DNA of 64,000 bases from Acanthosepion lycidas (GCA_963932145.1 OZ010578.1:25226316-25290315); one strand, 5' to 3'. Positions 50,200 to 61,010 are shown, numbered from the stretch's first letter. The notes: generated by a model not told the origin, from the letters alone. Translations and numbers: made by a program.

Positions 50200-50514
50200 T
50201 CAAAGAAAGATGGCGTTGTAATGTAATGTTCGAGATGTGTGTTTATTGTTGGTAATAATGTTATTATTAATTTTTTCATGTATTTTCTCCTTAAAGAAAT
50301 ATGTTCTTTTTTTACTAATTAAGGTGGCATCAGTGAAATCAAAGTTACATTCAGCATCGTCTGGAAGCAAAACGAGAGATCGATTGTCCAAAAGGAAATC
50401 TTTCTTGTGTTCGTAGATGCGGGCTTTTTTTCTTTTATGAGGACTAAAAGTGTAGAAACTGCCCGAAGTCATTTTTGTCCAAGTGCTTTCGCCTAATTCT
50501 TTAGCCATTTCCAA
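50200..50514 (-). CDS. Unidentified open frame, possibly an exon or retroelement remnant
   Basis: An open frame of 104 codons with ordinary amino-acid composition, unlike the repeat-driven frames nearby. The best part reads ELGESTWTKMTSGSFYTFSP, HKRKKARIYEHKKDFLLDN, RSLVLLPDDAECNFDFTDAT. I recognise no family. It has no clear splice borders. The last 20 residues are simple N/I-rich and probably not real. It could be a transposon-derived gene fragment. Confidence 0.3.
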   Translation of the reverse strand: MEMAKELGESTWTKMTSGSFYTFSPHKRKKARIYEHKKDFLLDNRSLVLLPDDAECNFDFTDATLISKKRTYFFKEKIHEKINNNIITNNKHTSRTLHYNAIFL

Positions 50515-51455
50515 GGAGTTCGTTGTTAGTATATATTTATAGTTGCATTATATACAGTGTTGCATAAGAGTGCTGTGAAGCCCTCACCTGTCGATCAATT
50601 CTTCTGGATTTGAATCTTTTTCATTTTTTAAGTACTCAACATGTTACTTCAGGAACTTCTGCTGATAAACAGTTGGTTTCCCACTGATAAAAAAAATAGC
50701 AAAGATTAAGAAAAATATCGGAGATAAAAACCTAAGAATAGAAGTTTTTTATGATTCTTTTCTTATTTCATCATTTTTCTCAATGCGACTAACGCGAGTT
50801 TTAGCAGAAAAAACGAATTTACTGATTATTATATTAATTATTATGTTGAGCCATGAATAATTTCCGTTTTTTTTTGTCAACTTTATTCTAGAATAAATAA
50901 AGTACAATTACATTTCATTCAATAATATATTCACAGTTATTTGAAATGACTTGTTACCACTTATCAGGCAGCTCTTCGACATCTTTTGAATAAATATGGG
51001 TTCTGATGTGAGAAGTTATCGACGAAGACTTGAATCTAGTTTTCTTTAAAGGATGTTTTCTCTGTCAAAATGTTTTATAAAAGAAAAAAGGAAATAATAT
51101 GTTGGTGCAAAATCAGGTGAATATGTCGGGAATGTGTTTGTGTGTGTATGGGGGTGGGCTAACTAACTGAGTTTCAAAACGTTTTGCTTGTATTATTCTT
51201 GCTGTATTATGCCTTGCGCTGTTATGGAGGAGTATGTGGTTATACGCCAAATTTATTATTAACTACTATGGATGATTAGTAGTTAGTATGACACATTTCA
51301 CATTACAATTGGTTTTCAAAAAGGAATATTACTTATACCTCAACCTAGTAGGTCTTGTTTTTGAATGAGTGGTTTACTATTACTGTTTGTTTTGCTTCGT
51401 GTGCATATAATAAATTAAATGATTTCTGTACCAACAGGCACACACAGATAGATAG

Positions 51456-52312
51456 TGTTATGGGACCTTACCCATAATAACATAATGGACTATTCCATAC
51501 GTAATAAATACTGCGCCTCAAGAGGAAGCAAGGAGTCCAGCCCGAAGTCGGGCGACCGACTGATCAGCTGATCGGTTGAACTTTCTGCCTTCGGGCGGGG
51601 AGGAACCCGAAGGAGGATACGCCGAAGGGCGGAGTCTCTTTCGGGGTGGTAAACCGACCCTGAACCCGTTTATACGGGTTCAAAGGGCATATTTTTGGCA
51701 AAGCCCACGGGCTCGGAAACCCCACGGGCTCGGAAACCCCACGGGCTCGGAAACCCCACGTTAAACCGGCCTTGATGCCCTTGTGGGGGGGGGGGTGACT
51801 AAATACCGTTCAGTCCGAAGTCAGGCGACCGGCTGACCGACTGATCGGTTGAACTCTCTGCCTTCAGGCGGGGAGGAACCCGATAGGGGCTACGCCGAAG
51901 GGCGGGGTCTCTTTCGGGGAGGTAAACCGACCCTGAACCCGTTTATACGGGTTCAAAGGGCATATTTTTGGCCGAGTCCACGGGCTCGGAGATCCCACGA
52001 TAAACCGGCCTTGTGCCACATGATGCCCTCGTGGGGGGGGTGACTAAATACCGTTTAGCCTGAAGTCTGGAGTGAAGTCCGTCAGAAGTCCGTCAGTCAG
52101 AGCGAGCGAGTCAGTCAGTCGAGTCAGAGGCAGTCCGAAATAGAGTCGCGTTCAGTCAATTACTACTAAACCTGATTGTTCGTACTAACACTTTCTACCT
52201 CTCTGTATATATTCCTGTTTGTAATATATCTGTGTTATTCCATACCTGTGTTCGCGTTCTTCTTTATTGGTTCTACCTTGGACTATCACCGTGGTACAAG
52301 TAACCGGACCAT

Positions 52313-52316
<4 letters not shown>
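51456..52316 (+). mobile_element. Solo LTR (861 bp), two GC-rich units
   Basis: Begins TGTTATGGGACCTTACCCAT and ends AAGTAACCGGACCATAACA (TG...CA with inverted tips). Flanks are GATAG and GAGAG, an imperfect 5-bp duplication in microsatellite sequence. Two units (about 51550-51800, 51840-52050) carry GGGGAGGAACCCGA, ACGCCGAAGGGCGG, ACCCGTTTATACGGGTTCAA and CCTGTGCCACATGATGCC-like phrases. The first unit also has an 18-bp triplication (ACGGGCTCGGAAACCCC) at about 51707-51761. Short predicted peptides are by-products. Confidence 0.75.

Positions 52317-52360
<44 letters not shown>
52317..52360. repeat. (GA)n microsatellite
   Basis: Pure GA run directly at the LTR end; a plausible insertion site for the LTR. 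Confidence 0.95.
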
Positions 52361-52362
<2 letters not shown>

Positions 52363-52404
52363 AGAGGGAGAAAGAGAAAGGTGTAAACAATAATTTTTCT
52401 GGTG

Positions 52405-52760
52405 AACATTGCTTTATGCTATCTAGACTTTATGAATTTAAGCGTTGTACTAGATTAGCGGTGAAGTCTCATCATTTTACAGTTGAAATGGCTAGATGTA
52501 ACCTAAGTTCTATGGTAACAGTTTTTTGTGTCGCACTTTTTGCGTGTGGAACTCTTCCGGCTACTTGCTTTCCTGTCAATTTTGATCTTCAAAAATGTAA
52601 ATGCGATATCAATTGTTATCTTCTGTCTCCATGCTTTCCGTTCTTTTATTGTCCTCTTTCCTTAATAGTAGTTTCTCTCATGTTCTTTAACACTCATTAA
52701 CCTCTTGATTCCTAGTGGCTTTATTTCCTTGCTTGATGTGAAATTATAAAATACACAGAC
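52405..52760 (+). mobile_element. Retroelement 3' end (LINE type 2)
   Basis: YEFKRCTRLAVKSHHFTVEM then ARCN, followed by a tail with CTCTTGATTCCTAGTGGCTT and TATTTCCTTGCTTGATGTGA. Parallel to 30295-30650. Confidence 0.6.
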
Positions 52761-53614
52761 GCGTACACATTGTGCCCCAGCATCGAATAACGGTGCTTAG
52801 TCTCACTAACTATTAGTATTAAGTGATGAGTCTGATCTTCATTAGCTAACATATACTTTTGTCAAAATTAAAATAATCCTAGTATGTGTAGATTCTCACG
52901 TCGATTTTAACGTATGAAGACAACAAAGTTTAACCAAGGACTGTACCACTAGACTACCCATACAGGTGATTTTGTTAGAGTGGGGAAAGCTAGTATAGAA
53001 CCAGTTACACATTTTTGGAAGAACCGATACAATGGAAAATGTTGAATAGTGTTCAATGAAGTTTTAAAACATCAAAACACCTTAAACTGGATGCCACTCT
53101 AGGCAGCATACATGGTTATTTAACCCATACAAGGAGCCAGATAGATTTATGCCTTTTCCAATGGAATTCATGCGACATAAACGAAACAGTATCAACTGGA
53201 ATTTGAACTTAGATAAGCTTAGTTGATAAAATTCATATGTTGTTTATAGAGTGCACCGATAATGCACTCAAATCCCAGCATTTATTCTAAAGAAAATTAG
53301 ATACATGATCAATTTAATGTGACGGGGTGTAGCGATGACAAATACTTCTTTTCAAGGTGGAGAACACGGCTCTCCTTAAGTGCAATAAGCAGCAAAATGG
53401 AAATACAGAAGACCAGCCTTCATGTCGTGTTCCTCTCGAAGGCGTGAACATGGCTGAAGAGAAGAACAGATACTACATACTTATTATAGGCAGAATTGAC
53501 GGGGAACAACACAAAGCAGAGCTCACTTCTTTATTATGCGCTGTGTCAATTTCTAAAAAAAAAAAAATGACTTTTTACCATTTCTTTTTGTTTTCGCTCT
53601 GCCATCCAATCGTG

Positions 53615-53760
53615 GGTGTGCAAGTGAGGCAGATGATAATGGCTCGCAATGGGGAGTTCGGAGAGCAGAGTTCAAATCCCATTCGAGTTTGTTACATTCA
53701 ATCACGATCAAATACAATTGGAAGAATCATGAATTCATCTCTTCTCCCCATCTGTGGGTT
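53615..53760 (+). mobile_element. SINE family 2, tRNA-like half
   Basis: GATAATGGCTCGCAATGGGG (A-box side) and GAGAGCAGAGTTCAAATCCC (B box), then TTCGAGTTTGTTACATTCAA and CATCTGTGGGTTAAAG as in the tails at 13500 and 59580. The 5S-like head is absent. Confidence 0.6.
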
Positions 53761-53924
53761 AAAGAGTAGAACCTGTATCTGGAAAATTATTTTTATTTTC
53801 AAAATAATGTTGATGCACACTCGCGAAAAAGGAATTATCCATATAATCCAAAACTCATTCGGTTTTAAATAACTCAAAAAAGGCAGATAAGCCGTAAAAA
53901 GCAAATTAATCAATCAATCAAAAT

Positions 53925-54185
53925 TCGCCACCCACTCGCACAAACTCATTAGATAGGTTACTCGCTGCTTCTTTTTCACTCTCCTACCTTCAATATGGTC
54001 TGTGAGTGTCAAATTATCCACGACCTCTTTCTACATCTCAGAAATATCCACGGCCTCTTTTTTATTTTAACTAAGTGTTCTTTTAATTACCATTATCTTT
54101 AAAACTTCCTTGTTGTTTATATGTTCAATCCATGACATTCTCAGCATCTACATGTAGAACCATATTTGTTTCACTTGGAGTATCT
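53925..54185 (-). mobile_element. LINE 3' end, degenerate
   Basis: On the + strand, CTCATTAGATAGGTTACTCG, CCTTCAATATGGTCTGTGAG, CTCAGAAATATCCACGGCCT and GACATTCTCAGCATCTACAT follow the reverse of the KFLG...RMLRIP segment of the same family. Confidence 0.5.
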
Positions 54186-54227
54186 TATTCATCTGTAAGG
54201 ATATTGTTCGTTCTTCATTGTTATATA

Positions 54228-54307
54228 TTAGGTTGGTGCAAAAATAATGTCGTTTTCTCACATAGTAACATATGTGAGAAAACGACATTGTTTTTGAACC
54301 AACCTAA
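54228..54307. mobile_element. 80-bp palindromic mariner MITE
   Basis: 37-bp inverted repeats starting TTAGGTTGGTGCAAAAATAA then TGTCGTTTTCTCACATA, a 6-nt loop GTAACA, and a right arm with about three mismatches ending CAACCTAA; TA flanks. The total of 37 + 6 + 37 nt and the end TTAGGTTGGTGCAAAA are those of the human MADE1 element derived from Hsmar1, so this is the same design from a mariner of this lineage. No transposase. Confidence 0.85.
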
Positions 54308-55099
54308 TAGAAGGATTGGGATTTAATTGCAGTGGAGCACTCTTTTGTTTCTACTCTAACAGGTCATTGGCCTTGTTTACACTTTTAAATGTATCAAATT
54401 TAAAATGATGGTGATTTGAAGGGACTATTAATTAGATGATAATTGTTGAAATTCTCAGGAAATTGGGTTGAATAGTCGGGAAGAAAATTAAGAAATAAAA
54501 GGGTTAAAAATTATGTTTTAAAATAATAAAATGAATCCTATTAAGGAGAATCAAAACCCAATTTAACTACACAAAATTCAGTAAGAATGAGCAAAAACAA
54601 GACACCTAAATATCTTCCCACCGATAAGAAAGACGATTAATTTATTCTCCAAATTGGTTGAGTCATTAGAAACTAGATAAACAGACGTTGTTTACAATAC
54701 GTTATTGGTAGAAAATAAGAATGGTTAAAGAAAACATATTCTGGACAAAGAACCAGGAAATATCTGGTTTATGTAGAATAGCTGTATCGACCACAGAGAA
54801 AAATATTTTTAGAAAAAGATTAACGAGACTTTCAATATACAAGGGAAATACCACTACGCTTCAAATTAGGGACGTGCCTGTTTTGTTTTCTTTCTGCGAC
54901 ATTTGTCTAAAATTTTTATAACTGGCATTATTTCGGATTTTGGCACGAGTGAAACAAATTAGATTTCGGCTTACGGCAATGTGGGCAATGGGAATTCTCA
55001 TTTTCTATCGTCTGAGTAGGTAAAGTCATCAATCATTGTTATCAGGAAAATTTTCTCTATGTATATATATATAGCAAGCACGCTTTCATTTGGTGGTCA

Positions 55100-55480
55100 T
55101 TTTTCTCGAGCATGATGTCAGACCCGAGGGGCACATCGACATTTTGGTGGCCCGGCACGGTTCAGAATTGCTTGTAAGACAGTGATCGCTAAAAAGCACA
55201 CCCGAAAATTCCGGCCCGTACGAAATCAGACACACGCATAACCGAAATATTGAGTAACTATTAACCATAATCTCGAAATCACTACTCCTGCAGTAAAGTA
55301 TTTTGATTTGCAGTCGCTAACAGAGACATTTTATTCAACAAGTTTTTCTTATTATTTAATAAACCGAAGTTATTTTTCCAGACTGAGTCCCGACGAGCGC
55401 CTGGACAAAAGAGAAAAAGTTTTACCATAGCTATGGATGAAGATAGCTATCCCCGACAGGAGTTATATAATATTCGATAG
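55100..55480 (+). repeat. Unidentified LTR-like repeat, copy 1
   Basis: Matches 58170-58640 through AGAATTGCTTGTAAG, ACCATAATCTC.AAATCA.TA, CTCCTGCAG.AAAGTATTTT, GAGACATTTTATTCA then CTTATTATT.AATAAAC, and CAGGATTTACG-type segments. An AATAAA followed by TTATTTTT would fit a polyadenylation site inside an LTR. No TG...CA ends or target duplications were fixed. Confidence 0.5.
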
Positions 55481-55544
55481 GATTTACGAAGTCTCGTTCG
55501 GCGAGAATACAGATGTTTCTTTTACTCTTCTTTCTGTTTATGTC

Positions 55545-56100
55545 CTGGGTAAGACGTTAAACTACGTCCAGCAGCAAGGTCTCTGATCAGGAGGTTTTGA
55601 GGAGCATGGAACCACCTCTTAATTACTGGTGTTCCCAGGTCCACCCTGACCCCGGGTGGTAGCACCTGTTAAGGTCCCAGCTAGGGGCAAATAGTTAACT
55701 ATTACCAGCAACACGTTTTTGAAAAAATTATTACCATCAATAAAATTCTGAAGGAAATATATTACCAGAAACAGATTTTTGACAAAACAAAATATTACCA
55801 GCAATAAAAATTTTTGTCGGCATTAAATAACCCATTGAGGTTGATATGCCGTTAAACAAAATAAGCGAAACCAATCTAAACCAAAGAATACATATTTTAT
55901 TCATACGAATCTATACTAAAAATGTCGGCGTTAAATAACCCATTGAGATTGATATTCCGTAAAATAAAATAAACCAAGCCAATCTAAACCAAAGAATACA
56001 TATTCTATTCATACGAATCTATACTAAAAATGTCGGCATTAAATAACCCATTGAGATTGATATGCCGTTAAACAAAATAAACCAAACATAAACCAAACAC
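55545..56100 (+). mobile_element. SINE-like family 4 with extra tandem copies of its end
   Basis: 55545-55880 parallels 34715-35115. The terminal module (AAATGTCGGC.TTAAATAACC then CATTGAGATTGATATGCCGT and TAAAC) then recurs at about 55918-55990 and 56026-56095, with the spacer CCAAAGAATACATATT also repeated, so a unit of about 108 bp is present in three copies. Confidence 0.65.
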
Positions 56101-56573
56101 TTTCTGTTTGCATGTGGGCGGTTTGTTTCCAGTAAATGTATCTTATTTTATATAAATCAAGTTTTCCTTGTAGTTCAAGTAGGTTTTATGTCGCACAGTA
56201 TCAAATTCTTTTGAGTAAACTAGGAAACATAAATATAAACCATTTTGCCTTTGTAATACTCCGATTCTAGATAGGAGCGCCAATCTATACGTTATTTTTA
56301 CTAGTATTATGCGAGTATATAAATCTACAAATATCTTTATATGCACGGCTTCGTACAGTCCATGTATAAGTTTAAATCATTATTTGAGAAGATTATTATT
56401 TATCCGTATCAATTTCTAATATCATAATTCAGTCGTTTAAATTATTCTCTGTGGATTTCAATCATTTAACTCGACCTATCAGGATTTTCAGCAAGATTCC
56501 ATCACAAAGGAACGATTCAGCTTTTGATTTGTTGATTTTTTTTAGAAGTTTTCGATATAGGTATTTCGGCTGT

Positions 56574-56576
56574 CTG

Positions 56577-56616
<40 letters not shown>

Positions 56617-56617
56617 A
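56574..56617. repeat. (CTAT)n microsatellite
   Basis: Pure CTAT run next to the inverted SINE pair. Confidence 0.95.
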
Positions 56618-56637
56618 ATATTTATAAATCTTTATAC

Positions 56638-57076
56638 AGTATTTACATTATGCGGACCATTGTCCTCATCTTTGTCGTCATATTTGTCACAACGTTTCGG
56701 CCGTTGTACGCTCCGGCCTTCTTCAGGTGGTTGGAATTTCGAACTGAACCCTTTATTTCGATCCCTGGGGTAGACTGTTCTAGTTCCACGTGCCATGTTT
56801 GATGGATGTCAGTTATCAGTTATCTCCTGCTAATTTTCCCTCTGAAAGTTCTCCACTGCCTTAACCGGGTATTGAACTCACACTCTATGGGTTTGTCACT
56901 GGATCTAACCAACGCCTTTATCCACTGTGCCATGTGTCCTCAAGGACACATGGCACAGTGGATAAAGAAGGCCGGAGCGTACAACGGCCGAAACGTTGTG
57001 ACAAATATGGGGACAAAGATGAGGACAATGGTCCGCATAATGTAAATACTGTACATAATACCTCATCTCAGAAATA
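56638..57076. mobile_element. Head-to-head inverted SINE family 1 pair
   Basis: 56638-56941 is a complete minus-strand copy, from tail (TTTACATTATGCGGACCATT) to head (TTTATCCACTGTGCCATGTG). 56937-57076 is a shortened plus-strand copy (GGACACATGGCACAGTGGAT then AAAGAAGGCCGGAGCGTACA) lacking most of the body. The inner junction CCTCAAGG is a palindrome and the outer ends can pair, giving a large hairpin with an internal loop. Confidence 0.8.
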
Positions 57077-58169
57077 TAGACAGACTATAAATCTTTATAT
57101 ATTTAAAATTTTTCCATTTTAGATCTACAACAATCAAAATTTATTTATGACTGTTAAATAAACAGTCCTCATTAATTGTTTAAGTTTCGTTTGGCACAAG
57201 GCCATAAATGCGGTTCCTACTTGCCGTTGTAGTAACTGTTTGAGAGATTTGTTTATTAACCCCTATTTCACTATGAAGAGCATCTCTTAACTATTGCATT
57301 ATAGCAGATTTGATTATATAAATCAATACTTTAGCAATAAAATTATTTACCAGCCGAGGTTGGTAGAATTTTGAGGATATATATAGGAAGATGTCATGAA
57401 TTTCAGCTTATATTCTTTTTATTTAGCAACAAAACGAAACTTGTTCATCATCTCATAGATAAATATATATATATAATGGTATAGTTATTGATATTTATTT
57501 TTTTTAATTTCAGGATATATTCATAGGTATATATGGGTCGTAAGGAAGATATGGCCAAAAAAGAAACACTATATTGTAAGATCATCGACTGATGATAAGA
57601 GAACATTGTGAAATTGCACAAGCATTGAACAGAGATCACGGACCAATCAAAATTGAAAACATTGGTAAGATAATAATAAAAAAGATGACTTTAAATGGAA
57701 ATTAAAAGAGTTAAAAAGGAAGAACGTATTTGAAGAAGTTGGTTTTGCGAATACAAACATGGAAGCTACGCAGATTATTAAGATTGTAGATTGAAATCGC
57801 TAAAATAACTAACGGAAATATTTTTTTACTTTGATAGATGTTATTTTTAAAAATCATTTCACTCCAAGCATGGAAATAATGCCACTAAGACGCAAAGGGT
57901 TACTTGGGGTGAAAGAGAATAAGAAGACTTTAGCGAAGAGAAAGAAGAATAAAAGAACAAGTTTCAGGAAGACAGAAGATGGCGATTGGTGTTGCATTAA
58001 TTTTTTTGTAGATTGTAGGTGTCAGGGAAGAAGAAACTGGAAGAGAGTTTCACAACTGAGAAGTGCGAGAAAATAAAATATTAGAAAGAACTTTTGGTTA
58101 TATCGTGTTATTTCAACAGTAAAACAATGAAACCTGATTGTCAGTCTGGTAGTAAGCCTAAATTCGCTC

Positions 58170-58640
58170 GGTCGAGATACCCACGAGGAAAGCTCATTAG
58201 AACAATTAACATGAAAATATTTATATCATTTCGGTGGGTTCAGACGGCCGGAATTGCTTGTAAGTCGCTGCTAAAGAGTATAACCACAATTTCTGAGCCT
58301 TGGAAAAACACAAACACACATGACCGAAGTATTGACTGGCTATTAAGTGACTGGTTATTAACCATAATCTCTAAATCAATACTCCTGCAGAAGAGTATTT
58401 TAATTTGTAGTAGCTAATAGAGACATTTTATTCAGCTAGTTTTTCTTATTATTCAATAAACTTGTTGTCAGAGTTATCAATAGTGTTTTTCATTGAAGGA
58501 GTCATTTTTCATGTCTGAGTTCCGACAAACTCCCGAACGAAAGAGACATTGGTTTACCACGGCTGTGGATGGTGATTGTGCTAGCTACGACAGGAATTAT
58601 GTAGTCTTAGACAGGATTTACGCAGTTTTGTCCATAGTAC
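58170..58640 (+). repeat. Unidentified LTR-like repeat, copy 2
   Basis: See 55100-55480 for the shared segments. This copy has an insertion around GACTGGCTATTAAGTGACTG and a coding-like stretch MSEFRQTPERKRHWFTTAVD at 58511, whose counterpart in copy 1 is frame-broken. Confidence 0.5.
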
Positions 58641-58938
58641 ACGACGGGCATAGGGAAGCCACAACATGGCAGTGTGGAAGTGGGTGATGATGCCAGATTA
58701 TGACCAATAACATTACTAACCCTTCTTTGGATTTTGTCGAACATCTTGAGATATATAGCAGGAGCACTAAACCAGTATGACAGCAATATGCAATGCACGG
58801 ACGAATAGGCAAGATGGATTAAGTAAGACCTAGTTGCATAAAATTCATGCTGTCGCAGTACCAAGGAGGAAATTTTATTAAAGAACTCGTCATAATAATT
58901 TTTCCTTTGTCCATAGAGATGAGTTTATATTGAGGATA

Positions 58939-59018
58939 TTAGGTTGGTGCAAAAATAATGTCGGTTTTTGACGTATTTTTTAACGTCAAAAACCGACATT
59001 ATTTTTGCACCAATCCAT
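58939..59018. mobile_element. 80-bp palindromic mariner MITE, second copy
   Basis: Left arm TTAGGTTGGTGCAAAAATAA then TGTCGGTTTTTGACGTA, short T-rich loop, right arm AACGTCAAAAACCGACATTA then TTTTTGCACCAATCCAT. The outermost bases of the right end are mutated relative to 54228-54307. Outer 25 bp agree between the two copies but the inner arm differs (GACGT versus TCACAT). Confidence 0.8.
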
Positions 59019-59574
59019 ACAATATTCCCAGATGAAAATAGGGTTAATGATAAACAGTGTTCCCATCCCCGTTTTTCAAGTACTATCATCAGTAGAGATA
59101 AGAACGTGATTTAATGATAGGAGCACGACGTACCAAAGAGCCTTTCGTTTCGTGAGAACACAACATCAGGCAACGAGAAGGGAGACTATAAATTCAACAA
59201 GTCGCCCTAAAGCTTCAAAGATCTTTCTTGTCTTTACGCAGAAACACAAGGTAAGACTCGTAATCCTTGTTTACTGTTTTATTTCTTTAAAAACAAAAAA
59301 ATTACTTTAAGGTGAGACAGAACACCCCAGCCGTGGATATGAGAGTAGCGTGTGGAATAGTGACCACAAAGAAAAATCTGCTATTGCTCTTGAGAAAGGC
59401 ATAAATCTGTTCCTTCCTCTCCAATATCGGTAAAATAGTGATGTCGGCATCGTTGGTTGTTTGTTTTCGTTTAGCGTTATGTCAATTTCAAAGTATTACT
59501 TAATTCCGAAATCTAAATATTTAGCACGCAATTTTTTCTGATAATAATGGTTTTAGCGATAACATTTTTACTAA

Positions 59575-59830
59575 TTAACCCATAGCAGTGAGTAGAAGAG
59601 GTGGATTCATACCTTTGCTAAGATTATTTGAACATATGTGAATATAACGAACTCAACGAGAATTGGAACTCGGCTCTCAGATTAACAATTTCAAGCCATT
59701 ATCCATTACACCAACCGCACATTTAGGCTTACACCCCGTAGTATTCCCAAGCGGTTACCCATCCAGGTACTGACCAGACTTGATGTTGCTTAATTTTGGT
59801 GATCTTACGGGAACCGGTTTTTCAAGTTTG
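59575..59830 (-). mobile_element. SINE family 2, best 5S-tRNA composite copy
   Basis: The reverse strand starts GTAAGATCACCAAAATTAAG then CAACATCAAGTCTGGTCAGT, ACCTGGATGGGTAACCGCTT and GGGAATACTACGGGGTGTAA. This follows the 3' two thirds of 5S rRNA, including the GATGGG and GGGAATAC positions. It passes into a tRNA-like part (GGTGTAATGGATAATGGCTT ... GAGTTCCAATTCTCG) and a tail ending TATGGGTTAATTAGTAAAAA. Two Pol III promoters in one unit. Confidence 0.75.
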
Positions 59831-60079
59831 ATTAGTAACTTCTTGCAGAGACGGTCAAATCTTAATTCAAGTGTGAATTCCGTATTTTAGACGTCATAAT
59901 CAAGTAATTTAACCAGAATAGCGAAAGGTGCCTTTTAGAAAGTAAGAAAAGTATTAAGAGATGGGAAAAATGTCCTTAGAAAAACAGAAAGAAGTGCTGA
60001 GCTGCTATGTACTATCTAATCTCCTACATGGCAGCGTACACAGGACCATTATTCACTGATGAAGAAGCTAGATGAAGCT

Positions 60080-61010
60080 AGATGTGGTTCTACAGATCTT
60101 CTTCTTGTATGTGCCGTGTCCCTTCATGACGTAGGCGATCATGGCTCTCCACGTCTCCCTATCCATTGTGGTTCCCAATATATTTTGTCCTTTTTCTACT
60201 TCTCCCAGACCCTGTTCTGTCATCCACTTGCTTAAGTCCGCTAGGTATGCCACGCGTTGCTTTTCCTTGTCTCGCCTTCCCTCTATCCGCCCTGAGAGTA
60301 TCTGATTCTCCAGCCCTCCGTTCTCATTACGTGTCCCAGAAATTTCAGCTGCCTCTTCCTGATGTTAAGTATAAGCTTCCTCCTTGTTTGCATACTCTCC
60401 AATACCTCATCGTTGCTCATATGTTCGGTCCATGGTATCCTTAGCATCCCTCTGTAGAACCATACCTCCATTGCTTCAGGTCTCTGCCTCATCTTCGAGG
60501 AGATTGTCCAACATTCGCTGCCGAAAAGGATGACAGATATCACGTAGCAGTTCAGTACTCTTTTCTTTGTTGCCAACAAAATCCTCCTGTCTCGTAATAC
60601 CCTGCCTAGCTTTTGGAATGCGTCCTTGGCCATCCCAACACGTCTTTGGATCTCAGCGTCGCACTTACCGTCCTCTGTCAGAACAGTTACCAGATATTTA
60701 AATTACCGCACCTGCTTGATTTTAGTGTCCCCGACCTGTAAATCTTTTTATTGATGACCATACAATCTATCTCCTTGTAGTTTATGCTTAGTCCTTTCTT
60801 CTCGCTCTCCTTCGCTACCTTCTGTAGGAGGTATTGTAGTTTTCCTTTTTCTGTCTGATATCAGCACTGTGTAATTTGCGTATCTTATGATTTAAGGTTG
60901 TGGCTTCCAATGATGAATCCACGTAGGATTTCCAGTTATTAGTAACAGTGGTTGGCGCTAAGAAGTGCGTCACAGCTAATCCCCTCCAGTGTAGCACGTG
61001 GATGTTTTCA
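60080..61010 (-). mobile_element. LINE 3' part, longest reverse-transcriptase C-terminus in the window
   Basis: An open stretch of 116 codons (60633 to 60283) reads LGRVLRDRRILLATKKRVLN, CYVISVILFGSECWTISSKM, EVWFYRGMLRIPWTEHMSND, EVLESMQTRRKLILNIRKRQ, LKFLGHVMRTEG. After a frameshift come SKWMTEQGLGEVEKGQNI and DRETWRAMIAYVMKGHGT. This is the typical end of an animal non-LTR reverse transcriptase. The upstream part to about 61010 is decayed. It is the reference for the other fragments in the window. Confidence 0.85.

Noticed and set aside
52176..52700. Open frame of 174 codons
   Set aside because: It starts in the end of a solo LTR, crosses a GA run (RERERE) and ends in a retroelement tail; a chance fusion of three repeats.
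53357..53872. Open frame of 171 codons
   Set aside because: It crosses a SINE family 2 copy and an A-run, with no domain or splice support; considered chance.
59700..59830. 5S rRNA gene on the minus strand
   Set aside because: The 5' third of 5S rRNA is missing and substitutions are many; it is the head of a SINE with a tRNA-like part and tail, not a functional gene.
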